Positions 55,815 to 63,806 of a stretch of 64,000 nt of DNA are shown here, piece after piece. The notes under the pieces are model-generated. The model did not search any database. It had not been told where the DNA came from and was given only the letters and a program-made list of their open reading frames with translations. The position numbers and the translations under genes are program-made. Source of the stretch: Lumbricus rubellus (taxonomy: Eukaryota > Annelida > Clitellata > Crassiclitellata > Lumbricidae); assembly GCA_945859605.1 (NCBI GenBank), contig OX243819.1:1195861-1259860 (forward strand), given 5' to 3'. Numbering within the stretch: position 1 is the first letter of the stretch; each line of letters begins with the position of its first letter.

Positions 55815-56507
55815 TTATATTTCATCTAAATGTTTTAAAAAGTAATTCGATTTTACTTCCTGCATTACATATAGCCAGCGATCTATTTTGTTTGCTTTTT
55901 GCATATTTTTAACCGGTAGCAATGGACGAATATTCTTCCAATTCATAGCTTTAAGAAGTTCTTCTTCGTCTAGCAAGTTGAACGACGATAATGGCAAAAC
56001 ATGATCGAAATGCCAAACCGAACCGTAATTTTCCATAGTCATTCCTTCTTCTAACTGAAATTCAATCCATTTAGTAAATATTTCAAAGTCAACACCGATA
56101 AGTTGGCACGTCGTTTGTGATTTCGATTTACCTCTTAATGATTCACTAAGCCTACTCCTCATATTTTTAAGTATTTTAAACTCAGGATCATATTGCTTTC
56201 GAGCTTCAGAATACGAGTGATTATATTTATATTTACATTCCTTACATTCTTTATCAAACCCGTCTTTACAACATCTATTTTTTACAAATTCTAATATGTT
56301 CTTCTCTTTCTTACATCGACAGCAAACTTTTTTATCTTTTATTTCCCTAGTCTCTAGTATCGAGTATTTTTGCCTAAGTTCCTTCACTTTGGAATTTTTA
56401 CACGTTTTACAAATAGTATAATAACCGCTCTTATTTGATTTATCTTTATGAAATTCGTTTAAGTTTTTTTCCATCCTACATTTGGTACACACTTTAGAGT
56501 CATCCAT
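55815..56507 (-). CDS. HNH endonuclease with two zinc-ribbon repeats
   Basis: 230 residues. Two tandem four-cysteine units (C7/C10/C33/C36 and C63/C65/C88/C91, spaced like CxxC...CxxC) precede an HNH core: WHFDHVLPLSSFNL (166-179), NWKNIRPLLPVKN (189-201), MQKANK. The same combination is known in phages and large DNA viruses. It may nick DNA or process genome ends; its role here is unknown. Ends 1 bp before the protease ATG. Confidence 0.85.
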   Translation of the reverse strand: MDDSKVCTKCRMEKNLNEFHKDKSNKSGYYTICKTCKNSKVKELRQKYSILETREIKDKKVCCRCKKEKNILEFVKNRCCKDGFDKECKECKYKYNHSYSEARKQYDPEFKILKNMRSRLSESLRGKSKSQTTCQLIGVDFEIFTKWIEFQLEEGMTMENYGSVWHFDHVLPLSSFNLLDEEELLKAMNWKNIRPLLPVKNMQKANKIDRWLYVMQEVKSNYFLKHLDEI

Positions 56508-56530
56508 TATATATATATTTTTCTTTAAAT
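56508..56530 (-). promoter_or_regulatory. AT box before the HNH gene, overlapping the polB stop
   Basis: Minus strand: ATTTAAAGAAAAATATATAT then ATA and ATG. The polB stop TAA is the centre of TTTAAAG. The same TTTAAAG-n-TATATA-ATG layout occurs before the SAP/NUMOD and dUTPase-like genes. Confidence 0.65.
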
Positions 56531-59500
56531 AGTTTTCAACGAGTAGTGACCATATGCCAAAGTATGAATTCCATCCTCCATTATTACCCGTTTATCGTCA
56601 TCTGCAGATAATGCAACTTTATTAATTTCTTCTGTATAAATATCGTGATGATAAGATCTAATAACATTCATCGTTCGTTGTTGTTCTTTTTTAGTAAATA
56701 AGCAGTCTTTATAATCTTCGTGAGTAATAGTTTTCTGGACAACATTCTTCTTAATACCTTTACATTTCTTGTGCTCATCTCCAGCAGCCATCTTATAAGA
56801 ATACAACTTTGCTCTGAGTCCAATAAATTCTTTTATCTGTTTCCCACTAGCTTCATCCTTGAACATTCCAATAACTTTTTTATTTACTCCAACCTCAATA
56901 CCAGATGGATGATCTCTCGGGTATTCACTCGTGTCGAATCGAGTCTTAATATCGCCTGCGATATCTGAGTAAAAGTCTTCAGTTTTAATTTCGTATGTCA
57001 AAGAATCTGTATCGGTAAATAATAATTTAGCTCTATTTCCGTATTTATCCTTGATGTAATTGTAATGAAATTCATACATCAACGTTTTGCTCAAGTCTAA
57101 TATACACATGCCAAGATATATAGGTTTATTATAGTACAATTTAGTTTTTTTCATGTGAACGGCTATTAGATTTTCATCGAAAATAGTACATCTATCGTAA
57201 TTAGGTTTAGCGGCTAGTTCAATAGCCCTCTCCTCTTGACACACTAACTCTACATCAACACGATTTTCAATGTTCTCACAAGTTTTTCCAAAGACACTGT
57301 TATTCATTAATTTGAAAAAGTCTTTCTCAAAGTCATTAGTAGCTTTCGTTCTAAGAGCTGTATTTAAATCGATATACTTTTTCAACCAATCACTTTCTTC
57401 GAATAGTACACCTCTATGCACTTTTGTTATTTTCAAACCCAAGCTCTCATACAGCTTCAGATTATCGTAATGCAGCACATACTTCTTTTTATCGTTTAAG
57501 TTTGGAATTAACTTTTTGACTTTGTCAATCTCAATGCTTTCAGGAGCTAACGGAAAATCGTTATGCAGGTCGTGTAACTCTTTAGGGTATTCCAAATCAA
57601 CTTCCAATATGCATGGAATACTTCTCCAATTTTTTAATTCATCTTCGTTCATCCATTTGAACCCGTGAGTAGGTAAATTTTTGATCATAGCCCATCCATA
57701 TAGATTATTCGCATCCAGGTAAGTAATAAATGTAGAATTTTCGTTACTATTGAAATCGCTCATATATTTATTATTCGCTTTCCCGTAACGATTTGATATT
57801 GTGCTCACTCCTCCTCTCATCCCTTGCCTAAGCATCAGAATCATATCGTAATCATTCAATAACTCCAATTTCACGCCTGTCAATTTTAAAGCGGCATCCC
57901 AGGCTAAACCAGGAGATGTAAAATACCATGCAGGGTCAAGCGTATAGTTCTTCATACACACATCTCTAAAGTTTTCGAAAACATCGGCAAGTAACAGAAC
58001 ATCCGAAACGTTGTATAAATCGTGATATTCTCTGAATGTTTTGCATCCAAATTCCTTCCATACCGTTTTTGCATGCTCGTAGTCTTCATCGCTAATATTC
58101 GAATCATTTAGCTTAGAATAGAATGCGGATTTTGGTGGTAGTTCGGTTTCATTAAAGGTAGTAAATGAATCGACGTAGTCATAAGGATATATGCCTTTTC
58201 TCAGCAAAAGATCGAGCTTCTTTCCTGAATATCGTTTCCCAATATTTCTGCATTGGTCTTTGCGAAGGTTCCTCGATAAAGCATCAAGACTCGAAGCCAT
58301 AAATTTAAAACTGTCGATAAAACGCAGTTGTCGCTTGACGGTAATCTCTTTTCCCTCTTTATTTACAAACTTATCAACAACGACCTCTCTGCTAAAAGAT
58401 ATATACTTTTCCTCGTTATTAGGTATGCAATTAATTTTCTCTCCATTATTACCTCTCAGTTTCTTAATGAACAGATGACAATCGTACCCGGAAAGATTAT
58501 GAAACACTACAGGGAAAAACTTGGGGACTTTATAGTTTACATTACAAATGTTATGAGCAGCCCCTCTAAATTTACCGCTAAGATGACAGTGATCTCTCAC
58601 TCGGTCTTCGCCCAACGGTTTTTCACAGATATGGCATATAGTAGCTCCATCAAAACACTTCTTGTCCTCTTCTGTAAATATCATCTTCTTAGGGAATTTA
58701 AATTGATTATATATTTGTTTTATATTCTCTTCTAGTTTATCTACAAATATTTGACCAACATCATCATCTTCGCTTTCAGCCGTAAACGTCACAGGATCTT
58801 GAGAATATACACTATCGTCGAAACATTTTATGTGGTAACAAAAGGAGCTAGGAATATGCTTTTGATATTTATTAGTGTACGACAACTCTGGATTTGGTTG
58901 ACATGTATCGATCGGTTTTACAAAAGACTCAAAATCTGCGTAGACTATAAACGGAACCCTCATAGAATTGTTATAATTTTTAAAACTTAACATAGTTCCT
59001 GGTTCTGGCATTTCTATTTTTTGTGCGTTATGTTGAGAGCAGTACTCATTATGGTTGTTAAGCGCTCCTGGCGTTGTGAAACCATTCATACACCTTTTAC
59101 AATAATACATCGAATTAGTCCGAAATCTCATCAATCTGTTAAAATTCTTGATCCAGCAATAATGTTTCCTTTCTCCGTTGGAAATAAGCAATAGATCTAC
59201 ACAAATACTACTTTCACACTTAGACAGATAAAGCGGGTAGACATGTTTTTCAAAACCGAATACATTAACATTAATATTGTTATTTCTCTCGAATTTACCT
59301 ATCACATTAGCATCAGCAGCAACTGGAAACTCAATGCCACTCCAATTAAGTTTTTTCGATTGTTCTGTCAAAGCTTTCGTTATTTTTTCCGGATGGACAT
59401 CCACCGGATTCAAAGCTCTAGTGATGCACCATTTGAAGCATTCTTCGTCGTGGTTTTTCATGTTGATGATTGCCTTTTTATTAGCTAAGAAGCTGGGTAG

Positions 59501-60184
59501 AGGAATGTAAGAACTACCTCTTAAGGGGGTATATTTTACCGTATTTATATCTAATTTTACAACGGCTTTAAATCTCCAATTACTTCCTTGCATCTGAAAA
59601 CTAGCAATAGACTCCATGATTTTATCTTTTTTTCTGCTGTATATTTCATTCAAGTCGGTAGCTTCTAAAATAACTTCTGCCCTGGAAACGAATGGTATAT
59701 CCTCAGAAGTCACTATTCCAGATTTCATATCTACTCGTTCCATAGTACAAGTAAGAACTAAATTAGTCTTTGTCTGACGATTGTTCGACAACAGATTTAC
59801 TACCTGCGGTCTGACGAAATCAAGAAACGACGAGGCATCCATTCCATTAATTCCATCTATTCTATATTGCTTGGTAAATCCTTTAATAGCCGACGCCGTT
59901 TCTCGAATTTTATGTTTATCAAATATTTTGGAAACAGTTAACTTCAATGATTCCAGTTTTTCATTAACTGCTTTATTATCTCGTTCAGGTACATAACTAA
60001 GTAACCAATCCGCAAAATCATTTAATTTAGCTCTAACCCTATTTTTGTATTTTCTCTTAGGCGCTACTGGTTTGTACTTACCAGCTGTGGGTGTAAGCGT
60101 AGGAATCTTAATGTCAGGAACCGGCGAGTCAAGCAAGTGTTCAACATGGTTCATGTTTCTTAAACTACTTTTCTTTAAATCCAT
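56525..60184 (-). CDS. polB: Protein-primed family B DNA polymerase
   Basis: 1219 residues, the usual size for Polinton/adintovirus polymerases. N-terminal region with a zinc-finger-like YCKRC (Cys362) motif; exonuclease I YADFES (Asp417, Glu419); a Cys/His insert CHICEKPLGEDRVRDHCH from 517; Exo II FHNLSGYD; Exo III YNVSDVLLLAD; polymerase motif A YLDANNLYG (Asp824); motif B KLMNNSVFGKT (Ser963); motif C FTDTDS (Asp1058, Asp1060). All catalytic residues are present. It should replicate the linear genome from a terminal protein. Confidence 0.96.
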   Translation of the reverse strand: MDLKKSSLRNMNHVEHLLDSPVPDIKIPTLTPTAGKYKPVAPKRKYKNRVRAKLNDFADWLLSYVPERDNKAVNEKLESLKLTVSKIFDKHKIRETASAIKGFTKQYRIDGINGMDASSFLDFVRPQVVNLLSNNRQTKTNLVLTCTMERVDMKSGIVTSEDIPFVSRAEVILEATDLNEIYSRKKDKIMESIASFQMQGSNWRFKAVVKLDINTVKYTPLRGSSYIPLPSFLANKKAIINMKNHDEECFKWCITRALNPVDVHPEKITKALTEQSKKLNWSGIEFPVAADANVIGKFERNNNINVNVFGFEKHVYPLYLSKCESSICVDLLLISNGERKHYCWIKNFNRLMRFRTNSMYYCKRCMNGFTTPGALNNHNEYCSQHNAQKIEMPEPGTMLSFKNYNNSMRVPFIVYADFESFVKPIDTCQPNPELSYTNKYQKHIPSSFCYHIKCFDDSVYSQDPVTFTAESEDDDVGQIFVDKLEENIKQIYNQFKFPKKMIFTEEDKKCFDGATICHICEKPLGEDRVRDHCHLSGKFRGAAHNICNVNYKVPKFFPVVFHNLSGYDCHLFIKKLRGNNGEKINCIPNNEEKYISFSREVVVDKFVNKEGKEITVKRQLRFIDSFKFMASSLDALSRNLRKDQCRNIGKRYSGKKLDLLLRKGIYPYDYVDSFTTFNETELPPKSAFYSKLNDSNISDEDYEHAKTVWKEFGCKTFREYHDLYNVSDVLLLADVFENFRDVCMKNYTLDPAWYFTSPGLAWDAALKLTGVKLELLNDYDMILMLRQGMRGGVSTISNRYGKANNKYMSDFNSNENSTFITYLDANNLYGWAMIKNLPTHGFKWMNEDELKNWRSIPCILEVDLEYPKELHDLHNDFPLAPESIEIDKVKKLIPNLNDKKKYVLHYDNLKLYESLGLKITKVHRGVLFEESDWLKKYIDLNTALRTKATNDFEKDFFKLMNNSVFGKTCENIENRVDVELVCQEERAIELAAKPNYDRCTIFDENLIAVHMKKTKLYYNKPIYLGMCILDLSKTLMYEFHYNYIKDKYGNRAKLLFTDTDSLTYEIKTEDFYSDIAGDIKTRFDTSEYPRDHPSGIEVGVNKKVIGMFKDEASGKQIKEFIGLRAKLYSYKMAAGDEHKKCKGIKKNVVQKTITHEDYKDCLFTKKEQQRTMNVIRSYHHDIYTEEINKVALSADDDKRVIMEDGIHTLAYGHYSLKTI

Positions 60185-60270
60185 TTTATCTTACCACGCA
60201 AAAATATTAATATCCATATTCGAACACTTATCTGTGAGATCGAAGATCCACTTCAATTTCATACATGTAT

Positions 60271-60600
60271 CTATCTCTCATACACTTTAATTTCGTATCT
60301 ATCTCTCCAGACATTTCCGTTATGATAAGCTATTATGCCAGCACTCTGACCGTACGCCTTAGCAGCTTTATACATCGATGGATACGAGGTAACAACGCCA
60401 GTCTCTCGATCTATAATATCTACTCTTCTCGGTTGTTTCCTGATACTACCCAGCGTGTCATGTCGATATGACACAGACTTGTAGTCCGTCGGAAGAATAT
60501 TCTTTTCAATCAGTACAGCTATCATTTGAGGTTTGTTGAGATGCGAAGTGCCTGTAACATCGTGATGCTTGGCTAACATTCTAAGCTCTGGTAGCTTCAT
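60271..60600 (-). CDS. Small SAP-like plus NUMOD-like DNA-binding protein
   Basis: 109 residues. The first ~36 (LRMLAKHHDV, then LNKPQMIAVLIEKNIL) have the helix-extended-helix shape of SAP or Rho-N domains. Residues ~57-106 (VDIIDRETGVVTSYPSMYKA, AKAYGQSAGIIAYHNG, RDRYEIKV) resemble NUMOD1-type modules that accompany homing nucleases. No nuclease core is present. Possibly a DNA-binding packaging or terminal factor; this is inference. Confidence 0.6.
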   Translation of the reverse strand: MKLPELRMLAKHHDVTGTSHLNKPQMIAVLIEKNILPTDYKSVSYRHDTLGSIRKQPRRVDIIDRETGVVTSYPSMYKAAKAYGQSAGIIAYHNGNVWRDRYEIKVYER

Positions 60601-60622
60601 AATATATAAGTATTCTTTAAAT
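60601..60622 (-). promoter_or_regulatory. AT box before the SAP/NUMOD gene
   Basis: Minus strand: ATTTAAAGAATACTTATATA then TT and ATG, with the capsid gene's TAA inside TTTAAAG; stop-to-start distance 17 bp. Confidence 0.6.
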
Positions 60623-61915
60623 CAATTTTCCATACACAACACTCATTTTCTGCCCATCCGATTGGAACTGCAGCAACCTATCTGAAATTACGACAGCATA
60701 CGCTTCTGTATCGGCTGGCACTGCTGCATTGAAAAGAGCCTTAATCTGAATATCAACGACTGAAGATTTCAAACGCTCGGATTGTTTGCTTACATCGAAC
60801 ACGAACAACGGATATAATTCTTTATAATCTACAGGTGTTATATTGCTTTGGGTAATCAACTTATCCATACCATAGAATTTTTGACTAAAGGAGGACGCGT
60901 CTCTGTACGCTCTGGAGAATTGTTGATTAGGAAACGACAGGTTATGGTCGACAGCTGGATATCTTTCTTGATTCATCATCACATATATGTTCTTGAGATC
61001 GCAGTGATTAAATAGCGACGGATTACTTTCCTGATTACCGCTACGGTCCGTCTGAAATCCTACGATGATATATCTGGGTTTCTCAGGTGATGTTTTTACG
61101 CTAAGACGCCAACTGAAACTTGTCGACTGAGGAACTGTTATTGTGTCGCATTGACGAGCTCTATACGCAACTGGCAATGTTAATTTCGATTCAATCGTCT
61201 TATACAACTGCATTCGTTCCATATCGGAAGGAATAACGTGCGGAATAAACCATGAAATTTTGTTTATCGCAACTTTTCCAGCAGCTGCAGCGTTATCTCG
61301 GAATATTGCATCATCGTCGGCTTTACGAACTAATGTCAGCGTCTGTTTAAAACCGTAAATAATCTTGTCGTAATCGTCGCAAAACCCGAAAATATGTTTC
61401 AACGGAACAATAAAGCTGAACATTCCTTTAGTGTTTGGTTTGCGAATGAGAAAGCTTTGTCTAGTGGCAAAGCCGGGGTTGTCCGCAATAACAGCAGTCG
61501 CTCCAGTGTCTTTATACCACAGCTGATTTAAGCCTTGAGTCAACTGAAAATCGTTTGGATACGTAAGTAAACCGAGCATCGTTGTAGCTTGACCCGGATG
61601 AAATAGCGTTTCGATTTCTTGATTAGATAACTGATAGGATATTTGACTGAATAGATACATAAGCCCATTATTCGTAAGAGCGACTAAATCGGCGTTAACG
61701 TATGCGGTGTCATCGGCTTTAATTAGTCTTCCGTCGAATTGCAGATACGATTCTGCTGGGTGACTGTATAAGTCTTGTAATTCAATATTTATTCTTATTT
61801 CACCAGAACTGTTAAGGTTAGTTCTCGCTACAGGTTCGTACTCGTGCCATTCGTATCGTTCGATACCTTCATCGATCAGTGGTTGCTCTGTGAATCTTAG
61901 AATATCGGATTGCAT
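60617..61915 (-). CDS. Major capsid protein candidate (double jelly roll)
   Basis: 432 residues from the second Met (ATAAAATGC, as in sibling genes); an in-frame Met four codons upstream (61927) is possible. Beta-rich, with YLQFDGRLIKADDTAYVNAD, YLFSQISYQLSNQEIE and MFSFIVPLKHIFGFCDDY in the order I associate with hexon-like capsid proteins of Polinton/adintovirus relatives. It is shorter than vertebrate-type Polinton capsids. The call rests on pattern and on neighbours (protease, polB, pVI-like protein); a structure prediction would settle it. Confidence 0.72.
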   Translation of the reverse strand: MQSDILRFTEQPLIDEGIERYEWHEYEPVARTNLNSSGEIRINIELQDLYSHPAESYLQFDGRLIKADDTAYVNADLVALTNNGLMYLFSQISYQLSNQEIETLFHPGQATTMLGLLTYPNDFQLTQGLNQLWYKDTGATAVIADNPGFATRQSFLIRKPNTKGMFSFIVPLKHIFGFCDDYDKIIYGFKQTLTLVRKADDDAIFRDNAAAAGKVAINKISWFIPHVIPSDMERMQLYKTIESKLTLPVAYRARQCDTITVPQSTSFSWRLSVKTSPEKPRYIIVGFQTDRSGNQESNPSLFNHCDLKNIYVMMNQERYPAVDHNLSFPNQQFSRAYRDASSFSQKFYGMDKLITQSNITPVDYKELYPLFVFDVSKQSERLKSSVVDIQIKALFNAAVPADTEAYAVVISDRLLQFQSDGQKMSVVYGKLI

Positions 61916-61968
61916 TTTATTATACATATATTTTTAAATAAGAAAATAAATTTTTAAGCAAAATAAAT

Positions 61969-62325
61969 TTAAGCTGCCATTTTCAAACCACCTCCGTTTA
62001 AGCGTTTTACGAGATCTTGAATTCTAATAGCTCCTCCCGTCATTTGCGGATTCGATCCTAGTAATCTAGCTAGAATGACTTTAGTTTCCTGAGTTATAGG
62101 CTGCTGAACGGTGGTTGGTGGGAGTATCTTATTGAGTAATCGTTTTCCAACGTCGATCGCCTTATCCTTAGCAACACCCCCAATCTCTTTGACAGCTGTG
62201 CTCGCAATTTGTTTGGCTGCATTCGATGTCAGTAGTCTCTTGAGAAATCCTGCAATGGAATCGAATATTCCTGCTCCACCGACAACGTGTACTTTTTTAT
62301 AACTTCTTCTCGCAACGACCAGCAT
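61969..62325 (-). CDS. pVI-like small capsid protein with GG cleavage motifs
   Basis: 118 residues. After a basic N-terminus comes VVGGAGIFDSIAGFLKRLL, a GG-A site followed by an amphipathic helix, then a helix-rich middle. It ends with QMTGGAIRIQ and RLNGGGLK, both exact fits to the adenain consensus (M/I/L)-x-G-G-x. Adenovirus core/minor capsid precursors share this design: matured by the protease and able to disturb membranes. Homology is inferred from design, not from alignment. Confidence 0.65.
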   Translation of the reverse strand: MLVVARRSYKKVHVVGGAGIFDSIAGFLKRLLTSNAAKQIASTAVKEIGGVAKDKAIDVGKRLLNKILPPTTVQQPITQETKVILARLLGSNPQMTGGAIRIQDLVKRLNGGGLKMAA

Positions 62326-62330
62326 TTCTA

Positions 62331-62406
62331 TATCATCAATTTTTAAATTAGATCATCAATTTTTAAATTAGATCATCAATTTTTAAATTAGATCATCAAT
62401 TTTTTA
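62331..62406. repeat. 20-bp tandem repeats at the gene junction
   Basis: The unit GATCATCAATTTTTAAATTA occurs about 3.7 times. On the minus strand each unit includes the last codons and stop of the DUF8207-like gene (KLMI, stop) plus TTTAAAAATT, so the box before the pVI-like gene is multiplied. Confidence 0.95.
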
Positions 62407-63284
62407 TATTCATCTTTGGATATCACTCCTTGTCTTAGTAACTCGTCAGTCATACCTACAATTTCATTTCTTACTCCTGTATTTCCCGCTTTGTAGCTAT
62501 ATATTCGCAACTCTAATTGTTTTACTAATTCGTTAGGATCCGAAGGAATGGTAATTACACCGCTTCCCGTTTTCCCCTTAAGCTTTATATATGCATCCCA
62601 TATCGGTTTTATTATCTGACTATACTTTACGCTTCTAGACGATTTAGGTTTGTTCGGATTGTTTGCTTGACTCATGGCATTCGTTTTAGTTAGAATCTCA
62701 GCGTATTGTGCGTGATCGTGAGCATCAAAAATTGATTTGTTTGGACTAGCCAACGTTAACAATTCCCATAGTCCTGGAGTTCCTGGGTAAGTTTTGTTTC
62801 CAACTGTGATGTCATTTTCTTCAATTGAGACTTCGCTGTCACCGATGTAGAATTTTCCTCTTTCGGATCTTAATCCGAATGTTGTGTCCACAAGTCTTTT
62901 ATCGGATGCATATTTTGTAAGGTATTCAAATGCAATATCTCCAAATTCTAATGTTCTAATGTCTTCTACTGGATCACCGTCGTACGCCTCTATAGACGGA
63001 TACTGAGGAAATTGAATAGTTTTTAACGAATTTGGAAGTGATTTTAGAGCTAGTGATGTTGCTGCAGAATTATCTTTTATTGTCGACAGCAAAGCGTTTT
63101 GTTCTTTTGAAATTGCTGATTGAGAGTCGACTATTGGTTTGTAGATTTTCGTTAATTCTCGTTGAAGTCCAAGATCGTCTATTCTCTCCGAGAGAAAGTT
63201 TTGTTTAATATTTTTTTTCGTTTTTAGAAACTCTTCGATAATGAAATCTCTTTTTGCAGGATCGCTAATTTTCAGTAGTGACAT
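62388..63284 (-). CDS. DUF8207-like protein
   Basis: 298 residues from MSLLKIS. The frame is open upstream through a 12-bp repeat array, which has no stop because 12 is a multiple of 3; that part is rejected. N-terminal half helical; the middle reads DTTFGLRSERGKFYIGD, NDITVGNKTYPGTPGLWELL, YAEILTKTNAM and VKYSQIIKPIWDAY. I recognise the pattern of a domain of unknown function common in invertebrate Polinton-like loci (DUF8207, from memory). Position among structural genes suggests a virion protein. Confidence 0.7.
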   Translation of the reverse strand: MSLLKISDPAKRDFIIEEFLKTKKNIKQNFLSERIDDLGLQRELTKIYKPIVDSQSAISKEQNALLSTIKDNSAATSLALKSLPNSLKTIQFPQYPSIEAYDGDPVEDIRTLEFGDIAFEYLTKYASDKRLVDTTFGLRSERGKFYIGDSEVSIEENDITVGNKTYPGTPGLWELLTLASPNKSIFDAHDHAQYAEILTKTNAMSQANNPNKPKSSRSVKYSQIIKPIWDAYIKLKGKTGSGVITIPSDPNELVKQLELRIYSYKAGNTGVRNEIVGMTDELLRQGVISKDEYKKLMI

Positions 63285-63307
63285 TTTTTTATTATAAGTA
63301 TAATGTT

Positions 63308-63395
63308 TAAAACGTAACGTAAAACGTAAACGTAAAACGTAAACGTAAAACGTAAACATAAAACGTAAACATAAAACGTAAACATAAAACGTACA
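63308..63395. repeat. 12-bp tandem repeats upstream of the DUF8207-like gene
   Basis: About seven units of AAAACGTAAACR T-type (AAACGTAAACAT and AAACGTAAACGT variants) fill nearly the whole intergenic space between the dUTPase-like stop and the next gene. Confidence 0.95.
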
Positions 63396-63397
63396 AT

Positions 63398-63784
63398 TTA
63401 TGCATCGTAGTAATTAACATAACATATGGAGTCTTTTTCGTTTATAGTAACTGGTGAATCGGAGTTGTTTTGTATTGTAATTATTATATCCTCTGCGTCC
63501 TCTAGTACTGTACCATCTTGAAGGCTCAGTCTGAGTTGTTTCAACTTCTGTCTAAGAGAGACTAGACACATTCCACTGGTCATTCGGACTCCAAGGCCTA
63601 CTTCTACTGTAATATTTGTCTTTGGTTCAATCGTTATCGCTTGCTGAGCAAAAATCTCATATCTGTCGCCTGCTCGTTGTCTTGCAGGAGCGTGAGTGAC
63701 CACTTTAGGCATCCAAATTATCGGACTCACACGAGGCTTCCGTTTGGTGATAAATTTGTGTATTGGGTGACCGTATCCAGACAT
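63398..63784 (-). CDS. dUTPase-fold protein, probably not an enzyme
   Basis: 128 residues. Order of strands matches dUTPase: AGDRYEIFAQQAITIEP, VEVGLGVRMTSGMCLVSLR, EDIIITIQNNSDSPVTI, then NEKDSICYVNY (the usual 'kGDriaQ' place). The catalytic motifs with the RSG loop and the G-[VI]-ID-x-x-YRG aspartate are not present, so hydrolysis of dUTP is doubtful; a structural or regulatory use, as in some adenovirus proteins of this fold, is possible. Confidence 0.65.
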   Translation of the reverse strand: MSGYGHPIHKFITKRKPRVSPIIWMPKVVTHAPARQRAGDRYEIFAQQAITIEPKTNITVEVGLGVRMTSGMCLVSLRQKLKQLRLSLQDGTVLEDAEDIIITIQNNSDSPVTINEKDSICYVNYYDA

Positions 63785-63806
63785 TTATATAAGTGGTTTT
63801 TTAAAG
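63785..63806 (-). promoter_or_regulatory. AT box before the dUTPase-like gene
   Basis: Minus strand: CTTTAAAAAACCACTTATAT then AA and ATG. The stop codon of the upstream gene (63801-63803) lies in TTTAAA; stop-to-start distance is 17 bp as at 60600. Confidence 0.6.

Noticed and set aside
53577..60290. Plus-strand frames opposite fibre, polymerase and other viral genes
   Set aside because: Antisense shadows; all recognisable domains are on the minus strand.
62331..63395. CRISPR-like repeat arrays
   Set aside because: Units of 20 and 12 bp have no spacers; they are plain tandem repeats in a eukaryotic context.
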